Assembly (NCBI GenBank): GCA_022747635.1
Contig: JAKTNV010000009.1
Location: 69,524,407 to 69,588,406, forward strand
Length of the DNA: 64,000 nt
Reading direction: 5' to 3'
Source: Hetaerina americana
Taxonomy: Eukaryota > Arthropoda > Insecta > Odonata > Calopterygidae
Shown here: positions 21,421-32,960 of the stretch, piece by piece
How positions within the stretch are numbered: position 1 is the first letter of the stretch
Layout of the letters: each line of letters starts with the position of its first letter
Notes under the pieces: generated by a model
The model's input: only the letters and a program-made list of their open reading frames with translations
Told to the model about the DNA's origin: nothing
The model's database searches: none
Translations under genes and position numbers: made by a program

Positions 21421-23385
21421 CAGATTGTCCTGAAGACGATTTCGACGCGGAAGTAACTGTAAAATATTTCCAATTGCCCATCCATTTCCTGGATTCGTCT
21501 GTTAAATGGCTTTAGAGTGGTTTTCCAAAAAGTCATTCCAATCGCATCCGTTTCCATCACTACTCCTTTTGGTCTGGATATGAAATTCACGGCTTAACAT
21601 AAAGAAAATAGTTCCTGGGAAATGAATTAAGTATGTAAGTATAATCACTGATTTAATAGATAAGCCCTCAGTGCGTTTACCTGATTAAACTTTTGTTGGT
21701 GGGAATATAGATGATGGATTTAACAATGCGGCGGCAGTGTAGATAGTTAAAACTATCAATTGGAACTGTGTTGCCTTTAACTCAGGGGAAATTAGTAGAC
21801 TGGAGAGTATCAGTTAAAAATAATTCTCTCAGATGTTCTGTGAATAGAAAGTTGGACGAGGCTAAAACACTTGATCATCGCTATTGTGAATACCTTCATC
21901 ATTCTATCAGAAATATTCCTTGTCTTACTCCAACTACTGACATTTCAGAAAAAACTGAAACGAGATGTTTTTCTATTATTCCCTAATAAGAGGTTTTGGG
22001 AAATATTCTATCATTCTTATTGCATATTCCGTGAGTTGACTGAACTTTCTGAAATGCGCAAAGTCCTTTCTATTTTGATTATTAGCTCCCACCAAAACCC
22101 TTTTAACAAGATTCATCAATAAGAGAAATATATAATAGGATTATGAATTTATTGTTGGGAATACCTACAGGTCTTTTACTTAACAATAAAACTATCAACC
22201 ATGGAAAATCTTCACGTCCTTGTTAATTGAAATGACGCAATCTTATGGGGTGCGTTGTCATGCCACTGGAAGTACTATCAGTTTATTTTACCTCGTCCCG
22301 AGTATGATGCATTGGAGTTATTCGAATCATGTCTTTTAATCTTATATAACTAGGTTTTATTTCGTTTAGAAATTATTAATTGAGTCATTTATTCTGTGGT
22401 TGTATATTTTACACCCGAGTAATGAATGAGAATTCACTTGAATCCAGATAAAAAGCAGTGAAAATGTAACCTTTCAGCAAGAAGGGACACGGTCCTTGAT
22501 GAATTGATGCGAGCTCCACTTTGAAATAGCGCATGCATATAAGTGAAACTCCTAGAAAAATCTGTCTATTCAAGATCTAAAGAAAAATTAGATTAGAGAA
22601 ATTTATATTTACGATTGCTTTCTTATCAGTTTAAATTTATTCCATTAATTACTCCTTTGCTGCCTCCATTGTTTTATTTAGATAACAGGAAGGGTCTTCA
22701 AAATTAGTTTCGAAAAGAAAATATAAGGCTATTTATTTAACCGAAAATTTGTGAAGGCCTTTTGTCATTAACGAAGGAGATAATTTATAATGTCAAATCA
22801 AAAGCGTTAACATGAAGATAACAATCTAATTCTCATTGTGAAATGAGTTTCGTAAAAATTAGCAATAAGGAAAACTGATCTAGATGGAGTTAGTTGAACA
22901 ATTAAAATAATTTTAACGCGAACTATCTCTTGTTTAATCTACGTGAAGTTTTTTTTCTTCTTCTCAAGAAATTTGAAGAAAGAAGAAACTTCATTTTTTG
23001 AATTTTTCAAGTCATCTCTTTTAAAGTTACGTCTCTTTCATAGCAAACATTAAGTTAATTGCAATTACGGCTGAATTTAATGAAAATTCATATAAAAGAC
23101 GCTCCCTGAATATTTATCAATGATCTATTGCCATTTTTTCCTTTAATCGCAAAGTATGGTTTAATTCTAATTGCATTCTTCAATGCAATATATCCGCTAA
23201 GCATTTAATAAAAAATTATCCGTTTTCACAAAAAACATACTTAGATGCTAAACATTTAAAATTAAATGATCAATCATGATATTCAAATTATATCCTGCAC
23301 CTTTCGCATCATGTAGCAGACTTATTAAGTAGTTTTAAATTTAAATTCAAACTTAATTTGGATTATTAAGGTAAAGCAGGGAAAA
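21421..23385. other. AT-rich non-coding tract
   Basis: No gene recognised. An imperfect hairpin at about 22,944-22,993 is made of cttctt/aagaag simple sequence. The rest is unstructured AT-rich DNA. Confidence 0.65.
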
Positions 23386-24620
23386 ATAAAGACTCAGACG
23401 CTCATCAGTAACGCGGAAGATATTTGGGTATCGCCGGTCAACTGCGCTTTCGCCGCCACATCCCAAGAAATAGCGAGTAGTGTCCAACCCGTCGCTCATC
23501 CGATCGCCACAGTAGGATGAAAGACGAATAATGGACATCAATGTCTCACTTCACTTCGATTGAACCACATTACTTTATTGTTTAGATCGGGTCGAGGACT
23601 TTGAAAAACCGGCATCGGGAGCGGTGACGGCCGATGACGTCTGCCGTTCGTCCGTTTATCTATCCCTTCCTATCTCCATAAATATGGATTTCCCTTTGCC
23701 GTGTTCTTGGACGAATTCTGTGTTTTATTCCTCAAGTTAATCTCGACCACTGATCAACCCGCGACGCTTTCTCAAATCCGTCCGAGGGAGATCGGTCTCT
23801 CCCGGCATCCTCTCTTGGCGTCGCCGGGAAAAATCATGCGGCCGGCGGAACGCGTCATTTTTCGGCGGACTCCCGTAGGAAAAATATCCCACTCACTCCC
23901 ACGACCCGCTGCGACTCTCTTCCCCTCCCGGTGTCCCGAAACTCACTACTGTGTGTATTATACGGTGTGTGGCAACGGCTGGGGGGGGGGAGGAATAGGG
24001 AAGGGAAGCGGGGAATGACGGTGGGTGGGGAGCGCCTACCGATTCTTATTTGTTTTTTTTCTGTTATCCCGTCGGATTGGTGTATTTACATTCTGCCTCC
24101 CTCCATCTCTTTCTCTCTCTCACACTTACTATCTCGCTCTCTCTCGCACACACGAAGCCCAATTGACGACCGTTCGGTCGGCGTGTGGCCACACATCGAA
24201 AAAATTGGTTATTTTTCTTCGTTCGCTCGCGCTGGCGGGAGGCGAGTGGGCGCGCGGTGGGAGGGAGGGTGGGGGTGGGGGGAAGGGAAAAGCGGGATAT
24301 TGTCTCGGAGTTTTGGCCGATGGGGGGGGGAGAGGTGAAAGCTATAAGCTGAGGTTTCAGCGGCGAGGTATTGGGACGGGTGGGGGGGGGAGGAAGAGCG
24401 GGAAAGGGAAGTAAAATTTCGCGGAGGTAGTGAGTAGGGGGGCGAGGAGTTTGGCGATCGGAAAAGAAGTTACGGGTGTCTCGCGTGGACCAAAAGCATT
24501 TGATGCTTACTGTCCTCGAAGGAAGAAATGACGATTATCTTCCCCTCGTCTCTGCAGCGTCTAGCCGATCAGGAGCCTCTCCCGCCCGTCTCAAGTGGTT
24601 GAATTGAGACCCCAGGGTTT
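23386..24620. other. GC-rich, G-biased island
   Basis: Balanced CpG-containing sequence from 23,390 to 23,960, then G-rich from 23,970 with a CT-rich insert near 24,090-24,150. Open frames on the + strand are low-complexity at their ends and match no family I know. Confidence 0.5.
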
Positions 24621-25065
24621 TACAGAACCCTTTCATAACCACCTGATGACACCTGACGTATTGCCTCTATCGTCTCCATTGGTCTTTTTGAGTTCAAGCC
24701 TCCGTAGGTTCAAATGGAATCTTCTATTTAATGCTTTTCCAATCTGGTGTGACTAGTTCATCACGCATATAAAACCCTTGCATGACTTTTTCAGTAGTTT
24801 TCCTTGCCCACTTATCATTTTATGCAAACGTCATCTGGAAATTCTTTCAGTTTACAGTGTTTTGAATTTTTTTAAACTTTGATGGGAAAAAATTCAAATG
24901 AACAATTGACTTTGAGGAATGATGAATGGCAGCAGAAAAAATATCTTTCTCAGGAAATGAAACAAAAAACACAATTTTCGTGATCCAGTTGTTGAATGTT
25001 TTAAGTGCATAATAATTAGTGACTTAATTTTCTCAATTTTTTGTTTCCTCTTTGGAATAGTATGG
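24621..25065. other. AT-rich spacer
   Basis: No feature recognised. Confidence 0.5.
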
Positions 25066-26289
25066 AGTCAAAAAATGATTAGGATGAGTCAAACAAGTGC
25101 GACGAACGAATCTCGAGAGCGCGTCTGCAGAAATTTTATCTGAACAGTGAACAGGGGACCATAGGCCCGAAGAACAATTTCTCGGGGAAAACGTCTTGGT
25201 GATGAATACCACCAAAAGGCCAACGGTTTAGGCAAGGCGACGGTGCGCGGACGATGGGTACGGGCGATCTAAATACTTCGCGGGGAGGAGAGAGTGGTTC
25301 CGTGGCCGCGTATTGTAAGTGTGGGCGAAAGATGTGGGGAAGGTAGAGGGGGGTGGTAAGGGAGAAAGGGCGGTGAAAATACAAAAAAAAAGACAGCGGG
25401 GGGAGGTGAAGGGTGGGGAGGCTATTTTTTCCAAAAAACTTGGAGGGGAGGCGGGAGAAAGAGTGTGGGGAGAGAGGTGGGGGTGACCGTCCCAGGGGGA
25501 TGGGAAGGGGTGAGATGAGGATGTGGGTGGGGAGGGATGTTTTTTTGAGGGAGGGGCGGAGAAAAAGGGAAAGAGTGGGGAATAAGGGTTAGGGTGCACG
25601 GAGAGGGGGTGGAGGGGGACTAGAGAGAGGGTTACGTGTGGGAGGGGTGGAGGCGGGCGAAGGGAGGGGGGGAGAGCGGGAGGGTGAGTGCCGAGAGTAA
25701 AAGGTCTACGGCGCAGGTCTTCCGATTCTCCAACCCCGTAGCTTCAGGAGTTTGGACTCCCCCTGCCCACCGCCCCTGGCCCCTCGTCTCCGCACATACC
25801 TCTCTCTATGGGTCTTTCCCTTTACTCTCTCTGCATGCATATCCCTCTCTCTCTCTCTCACACTCACTCACCTCCCTCCCACCCCCTCCCTCCTCCCTCG
25901 TATCTACTCCTCCACACAGCATCTCTGCACTTTATTCCAACCCCAGCACCGCACCTCAGAGCGTTCTTTCAGTCGGGTCCCAAGTGCGGAGGAGCTCGGA
26001 CCTGCTCTCTAGCACCCCTACAGGCGGTCAAGCGCGCGCGCGGGGGGGTAAAACGCACGACTTTTTCGCACTCTCTCCCGGCATCGGGAAGTCCGGCCAC
26101 CACCCCACCTACCTCTCGCGCCGCCCCCGCAGCCTCCTCTGCCCCCCCACCCGACGCCGCACGCACACACGCGTCCCCGTCGCTCCGGGAACACTTTTCC
26201 CGGCGTTGGTCCGAGTTGGTAACGGGGTCTCCTCCCCCCCGACAGCCCCCGCCAGCCTCCCATAGCCCCCTGCTCACCGAGGGAGCGCC
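25066..26289. other. Island with G-rich to C-rich strand switch
   Basis: From about 25,240 to 25,720 the + strand is G-rich; from about 25,740 to 26,240 it becomes C-rich, including a CT microsatellite at about 25,847-25,860 and a CpG-dense part (26,020-26,240). Open frames of up to about 220 codons are Pro/Ser/Arg-rich and overlap in several phases, as expected of stop-poor DNA. It lies immediately upstream of a UTR-like segment, much like the 14.7-16.1 kb island. Confidence 0.55.
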
Positions 26290-27515
26290 CGTCATTGTGT
26301 TTTCGGGGGGACATCGGAGAAAAGCGTTGGCGGAAGCTGAGGGCGACGCCCCCGCCGGACAGTGTGGGCAAGCAGTCGGCGATTTTTCCGTCGGGGACGG
26401 GGATTTTTTCCGGCGACGGCGGCGGACCTTGGGCTTCTGGGATCATAGTCCGGTTGTCGGGGTTTTGTGAGACAGTCGCCTCCAATTTTCTCCGATCTGG
26501 ATTTTTCTCGTCCAGTTCCGCACAGTTCTCCTTTTAGTCGCGGACTTTTTTCGAGAATTTTCTCTGTTCTGGAAGGAACTTGGTGATTTTTTTCCATCGG
26601 GAAGATAAATATTATTTACCGTGCCGGGAGTTTGGATGGACAGATTCTCCAGTTTAACCGTCAGTGTTGGTCGGTTCCATTCTCCGGTGAACACTCAGTC
26701 CCTTTCATCTCTATTCTCCCCGTTGAAGTGGCTGGTTTTTTTTCGAGCAAGTTCTCATCGCCTACTTGAGAGATTTAATCGAGTTTGATCAAGTGTCCCT
26801 TTATTGTGCTCACCACTGCCTTCAAGGAGAGTTTAAGGAGGCAATGAACGAGGTTTTTTGGGGAAATCGTGGAGATTTTTTAATGTAATATTGTTTGTTC
26901 CCAGAGTAGAGGAACATTTTTTCCGTTCCTCCGCCAAACTACGACGCTGTCACAGCCGATGTACGAACATTCGCCGTCCCAGACGGTTTCTGTGATGCCC
27001 GTCAGCACTTCGCCCCCTTCCAGGGCCGTGGTCGATGTTTAACAGATTTTCTTCGGTGACATGAAAGGTGACGTGAATGTCACATAGTGACTCTGGAAAA
27101 TGTTCTCGAGTTGAGACTTTGGCAATTTTTTTTTCTCTGACATTTCCCCAAGGAGGGACTTGGTCGCAGTCGTGATCTCCTTCCATGGACCACAGTATCT
27201 CTGAATGTGTGCTGTGAGGTGATTGTGATCGGACGTGCTGGACCGGAGAAATATTTTTATTCTGTGTGTCTGGAGATCGAGAGTACATTCTCGTTCTCGT
27301 GGGTGGTCATAAGAGACTTGGTGTTGGGCGACGCTCGTGAGATTTCTCCCGGCGATGGGCGACGCGACGCCGGGAAGGACTGGACCGTTTGCCGGCTAGG
27401 CGCTGACCCCGAGCTGGACCTTACTCGGAGGGGGTCCGGCGCTAATCCGCCCGCTTGCCCCCACCGTGCGGGCGGCATCCCGATTTCTCCACCGGACTCC
27501 TCTTGTCGACTCAAG
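26290..27515 (+). other. Candidate non-coding first exon ending at a splice donor
   Basis: After the skewed island the sequence becomes balanced and UTR-like. It ends at tcaag|gtaaca (donor GT at 27516-27517). ATGs inside open only short frames (for example the ATG near 26,844 gives about 14 codons), fitting a long 5' UTR with upstream ORFs rather than coding sequence. A short GC hairpin (27347-27354 with 27368-27375) lies inside. The layout parallels the 16.8-kb donor. Boundaries and transcription are unproven. Confidence 0.22.
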
Positions 27516-28870
27516 GTAACAGTGGAAGGCGGTCTCGTGGAATTTTCGCAGCCCTCTCGCATGGATATTTTCCTCTCTTTTGTGACTTGTCCTCATCCGA
27601 TTGGCGTGCGACCCCGCGAAGTTTTAAGTTGCTTCGGACAGTCATTTCCCTCTACTTTTGGACTTGGAAATTTTTGCGGTCGTCCCTCGGATTCTCAATG
27701 TATCTGCCATCATGCGGTTAACTCTATTGTGTGCTATTTTTTCCTCTCATTTCCAACGTAATTTTCTTCGCCAATCGGCACATTTGAGAGCATATGACCA
27801 GGTTAACTCCCCTGAATTAAAACTGGATTTGATTGTCTGCCACATAATTTTTTTGGAGCACAATCTCGCATAACTTCTCCGAAAAAAGTTGTCAAAAAAT
27901 CAGTTGGTCTCTTTCAATGTCCAACACTCATGGTACGTTATAAGCTGCAGAAAATATTAAAGGATAAATGTAAAGTTTTTATCCCGTGCGTACCGATACA
28001 ATAGAATTGCCTGTTTTGGCAATTACGTCTCTCCAGTTGGGGAGAGATGGTTCGCCGACCGGGGATATGTAGCAGGTGCATTGGCGCCCGAGCAACGGCA
28101 TCCTATTGCGAACGCAAGACATGAACTCCCTAACTGATGAAATGCGGGTACCTTTCATCTTCCAAACTATATTGAGTGCCCTATTCCAGGAATAGATGTT
28201 TGTTGAGTGTTTTTTAAATGCAAGACATTATATCAGCATAGAATAGCCGGACTCTCAAAAACTTTCGAATTTTGGGCAGTTTCGAATACTTGTCCATATA
28301 ATGGTCCATAGTTTTATAATGTGCCGCGTTACATTTAGAATTAGACCCCCTGTTTAAAATTATTACTGATGATGTTTTTTAGAAATTATAGTCAGTTGGA
28401 AGTTTAGGAAGAAAACGTTTCAGAGATCGAATTTTTAATTACGCTTTTCATAATGCTATTCATTGGTGAACGAGAATGAAAAAATATACATTTTTCGAGT
28501 CCACTCGTGTGCGCATTTGGACAGAAAAAGGTAACATTCAGCGGCGCACTTTCACGCTAGGAAAAAATGAATCTCTTCCCTTCTCGTAGCACAGCGTCTA
28601 TGGATTGGCAGCGGTGTAATAAGTTCGGATCCCAGAGTCAGAAACATTTTTACATTTCCAATCTAAAATTTTGTTTCACTAAACAATTGCAGATTTTAAT
28701 TTTTAGTTTCTCGATACGATAATCCATTTATAAATAAAATTTGTCAACCTTAGGTCGTCACTCTCGGTCGTGCGTAGAGAAGTTGGAAGAACGTACTCTT
28801 AGGTCTGGAGACTTCCTTATTTCCGCACCTCTGAATTTTCAGCAATGATTTTTATAGAGTGAGTAATTCA
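27516..28870. other. AT-rich tract with a tandem hairpin pair
   Basis: Mixed sequence to about 27,720, then AT-rich. A less AT-rich patch at 28,000-28,160 holds two adjacent hairpins and a short match to a tRNA-Lys primer-binding site (28082-28091); no long terminal repeat or internal retroelement gene is visible. No gene called. Confidence 0.5.
28005..28047. repeat. Two adjacent 7-bp hairpins
   Basis: aattgcc (28005-28011) pairs with ggcaatt (28018-28024), and tctctcc (28028-28034) pairs with ggagaga (28041-28047). Both have 6-nt loops and are 3 nt apart. The regular layout is notable; function is unknown. Confidence 0.65.
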
Positions 28871-28879
28871 ACGTAAGAT

Positions 28880-29560
28880 TTGATTGAAATCCGGACCGGA
28901 CGCTAGTAATCCACCGTGGTCGTCATCGGCCGAAGCGTCGTCGGGTCTTCAGCGCGTGGCCACGCGCGACATCCCCGGCGTTCCGCGGGGACGTCGCGCT
29001 CGACCTCGGGTTCTCGCTCCCCGCGACGCACACCTCGGCCGGCGGCTGCCAAGCGGAGGCAGGGTGCCCCACGCACGCACCAACCACGGCGGGACGCACT
29101 CGCGCGTGGCCGTGTGACCCCTCATTCTTCAAGCCATCTCTCCCTCCCACGCAACCCTCCGCCACCCTTCCTCGCCAAATGCTCTTGCTCTCCAACGGGA
29201 CTACAGGGGACAAGGGCCAGCCTCACACCCCGGCGACGTTTTCGGGGGATCCCCGCGGGCCTCCATCCGCGCCAGAGGCACACGCTCCCGCCCGCCCCCG
29301 CCGGAGGTCGGCCTAACCCTCGGACGTGACACACCGCCCCAAGGCGTCTCTTGGCGCGGCTTATCGCCCACCATCCTCTGGGCATGAGGCGACGCCGTTG
29401 TATGTATGTGTGTGTGGGCACTTGGCAGAGTATGCGCGTTCCTGCGTGTGGCTTTTGGTGGTCAGTGTGAGTTTTAGCGGGACGACGGGGAGAGCGGAGC
29501 GGAGAGTAGGTTTCGACCTTAGTAACCGGTAATCGCGCGTTCACGCTGAGTGTACATGGA
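28880..29560. other. CpG island
   Basis: CpG-dense, with a 16-bp perfect palindrome at 28952-28967 and C-rich patches further on. Overlapping Arg/Pro-rich open frames on both strands are compositional. Possible promoter or regulatory island. Confidence 0.55.
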
Positions 29561-30365
29561 AAAATCACGTCGGAAACCGTTTTCTGTGATGCAAAATTCT
29601 TTCTACACTTATTGTAGATGTGGCTATCTCTGTTTAATTCTGAATATATCACAAACTTTAAAACTACGTAAGAAATATATAATGTAAAAGTGAAATATAA
29701 GCATAAGGTACCTGTTAGCCCATACCCATTTTTTTCTTAAAAATTTTCATTCTATGATTAGCATTCGAGAATGACTAAGTTGGAAGGGAATTTCTATTAC
29801 AGTTACCTCAAGTCGCTACTGTGATATTAACATAGACAAATAATTTGTTGGCGGCTGTTACATCAGAATTTTCATAAGTCACACATATCTGTAACTTAAG
29901 CCACATTACAAAAAAATAATATTCCCCTAATCACATGCTTATTAATGAAATGTATAAATTCGTCACTCGTATTACCAAATGCTTTCTGAGACTAATCTTC
30001 TTGAATAGCATCCTTATTCGACCAGAAATTTCTCTCAAAGAAGCGAGTTTATTGCGTCGAGGTATCTACCTCCAGGAGTTGAAAATAGGGTACCAAATCT
30101 TGAGAAGTTGATTTCTCCTGAAGATGTACTACAGAATAAAGCTGCTTTATCTTGAGAAAATTACGGAAGATAGTCTTGGGAGGAAAACTAAGTAATCAGC
30201 GAACCATGAAACGAGAGAATACTATAGGTATGTACGATTGCCAGAGCATAAAGTTTTTTAATAAAGAATTGTTATCTTAAATAGAACCTGTATTCAATAC
30301 TATTCGGTTTTCGGTTGGGAGTTAAGTGCATTAATCTTTAGCGTTCAAAAACGACTTTTTATCAA
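29561..30365. other. AT-rich spacer
   Basis: No feature recognised. Confidence 0.55.
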
Positions 30366-31310
30366 TTCGTAGGGTAATTATTTACATGAATGAGGCGTGA
30401 AAAGACCTCAAACCCAACGAGACAGTCTTCTTTACGTGTCAAGTGGAGAAATTGGACGAAAGAACCGGTAAAATTACAAGACTTCGTCAAATGAGGAAGT
30501 GAACTGGTGAATCCACGGGTGCCGGTCGATGGTGGGCGAATCGGGACGAAACTGACGGCCTCCCTGGAAGCACGCGGTGCGACACTCCTCCACCGCGTGG
30601 ATGAGGGCGCCAATCGTGGCGGGGTCCGAGGTGTGTGCCGGCGGAAATCAGGCGGCGGGGGGTCGCGTTAGGAAGTCGGCATTGGGAGAGGAGAGGGGAG
30701 GGGGGGAATCGGGAAGGAGGAGGGAATTTAGGATGTGGTGGGGGGTGGAGGAGTAAGGGTGGGAGAACGGGCGAGAGAGTGATTTAGGGAGGCGGAGGGT
30801 TTGAGGTGTCGCGGTGTGAAGCGAGAGACATGCATATGCGAGAACCATTGGGGGTGTGATGGGGGGGTCATAGGAGGAGGATCGGCTCGAGTCGGCTCGG
30901 ACAATTGGAGAAGTCAGAGGGGGTCGCGGGGGGGGGGACGTGAATGGGACGCCGATGGAAGTAGGCGGGGGAGGGTCTCGGGTTAACTCTAGATCTTGCT
31001 CACTGTTTGTGTGCACTTGTGCTCGGGTGTTGGTGCATTTGCGTGTGTCAGGGGGGTGTTTGTGTGCGGCGGGGGGGGGGGGGTCGGAGGAGGGAGGGAG
31101 AGGCGGAGGATGAGAGAGACGGCGAGATTGTGTCCGGCCCGCGCCTCACGCGCGTGGCGTTCTCCTGTTTCCAGGAGAGACGTGTTAAACAATCGGCAGC
31201 CAGCAGTTACTGCTCTGCCTCCCGCAGTCGTGTTCCTCTCGCCTCCCTACCTGTCTCCCGCCAGCTAGAGGGAGATCCTCCCTTTCGGTAATGGGCTCAA
31301 ACTTCTACGC
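30366..31310. other. G-rich island
   Basis: CpG-containing at 30,500-30,660, then strongly G-rich to about 31,110 with a run of 13 G (31071-31083). A weak donor match (cggtaatg) occurs at about 31,286. Open frames are Gly-rich and compositional. Confidence 0.5.
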
Positions 31311-32330
31311 TCAACGTCGCACGATCACCGTATTTTTTAAGTTCCTTTGAGACAGTCTGCTTCTCAGTGTTGGAAATTTTCTTAGTTCACATTTGAGTAT
31401 TAAGAAATTATATCCCTTTGTAACCAATTCCGATGGCATTTTACTCTTATAAATTCCTGAATATGTACGGTAGATTAAAAAACTGTTCACCCTTCGCTTT
31501 GATTAGTCCTGAGTGCTAAAAATCATTCGTTTTTGAAAGTTTAAGGGTTGATTTTAATGCTTAATTAAATCCTTGTGATGGTTGCATTTTTTGGTGCATT
31601 TGGGGTCCCATATACCTGTACTATTTTGCTTGATTAAAATTCCCTTAGATATGCATGAATAAAAAATGTATGTTAAATCTATTCCTAATATTATTGCGGT
31701 ATTGTATTTTAATTTTTAATCACTGTTTGACAAAATAATGACTGAGGTATGAAGAGAATGGACTAATTATTTACACCATGGACTCAAGTTGGAAATGGGA
31801 GTTTTCAATGCAAATTTCAAACATATTTTGGAGTAATATTACAAGCAAAATACATAATAAGGGAAAGAAACAATCTATGTCATTAACGAGTTTGGCATCT
31901 CACTCCCCCAGCCTTAAAAGCATTAAATGATGGGTTATATTCATTTGTCTAATATAAAGTATCAGTGGTAATTTTAGGAATTACACTTAGTCATGGACAT
32001 CTTTACGATATTGTGTTTTAAAATTGAGTGAAAAAGTTTCTTCTTGGATTATCTATGCTGCTTAAAATAATACAATGATTAAACGATTCCAATTATTTCT
32101 TAAACTTATTACTATCAATTATGTTTAACGTATCTAACTGCGAGCCATTATAATCCCGCCTGTTGATTACTCATTGATACTCTAGTCACTACTCATTGAT
32201 TTCATTAATTACTCATTGATATGCCAGGTGCTAAAGCAAATGAATTTCACGATATTACAATCAATTATTGGTCCATATCACTACACTCTCTCTCTCCACT
32301 TACTTGGAATGAATGTAATTATCCCAGTAC
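31311..32330. other. AT-rich tract containing a spaced triple repeat
   Basis: No gene recognised. The notable content is three copies of tactcattgat at 32168-32220, listed separately. Confidence 0.55.
32168..32220. repeat. Three copies of an 11-mer at 20-22 bp spacing
   Basis: tactcattgat occurs at 32168-32178, 32190-32200 and 32210-32220, with starts 22 and 20 bp apart, about two DNA turns. The unit contains attgat, a homeodomain/TALE-like half-site on one strand. It could be a binding-site array or a decayed tandem repeat. Confidence 0.8.
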
Positions 32331-32960
32331 TCGCTCTTGATAACGTTCTCCCTTTTCTTTAGATTCCTCTGCCAAATAGTACTCCGGCTCCTCGCTAAAC
32401 ACCCCGTGTCGTCCGGTCCTCCTGTAATCACGTCCGCGTCCGAAGGGGCCCAAGGGGGAACTGCATTGTCCACTGAACGGCCGCCGCAGAGAAACTAAGG
32501 CGAGTTTGGACATAGCACGGGGGATTGCGTAATTCAAACGTTACCGGTTTCTTCCCCGTGTATCATTAGCTCTGACCTTCTCCCGCTCAAAATGTACCCT
32601 CTCCCCTCTATATACGTGTCCTAACCTCCGCCGGAAAGGGTTTCACGTCCTCTTCGACCAGCTGGTTGACGGGAATTTTATAATGTCCGAAAGCTAGGCC
32701 TCCCTACTTTTTTTAAGGTCTAGTCCTTGTGCATTTCATATGAGTACATGGGGGTCGTACCCTTCAAAACATATATTCTCACGCCGGGTTGAAATATGCG
32801 CAGCATTGACCGTTAGCGAAACCCCGCGTCCAGGTGCCGGTCCTGTCGCAAGGCAGGAGGAAGGGGTTCATGCTGCGAGATGGGGACCGCCGGCCCGTTC
32901 CATCTCGCAGGGGAAACACCTTTAGGTGCGGGACGCATAGGACCAGTCTAGACCCGAGAC
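32331..32960. other. Moderate GC segment
   Basis: Balanced composition. The part at 32,813-32,955 has an even, non-skewed texture that could be an old repeat or regulatory element, but no copy elsewhere in the window matches it. No gene recognised. Confidence 0.45.

Noticed and set aside
22944..22993. Hairpin suggesting a pre-miRNA
   Set aside because: The arms are cttctt/aagaag simple sequence and pairing is imperfect.
25636..26485. Overlapping frames of about 155-220 codons on both strands
   Set aside because: Pro/Ser/Arg low-complexity products of GC-rich skewed DNA; several phases open at once, no recognisable motif.
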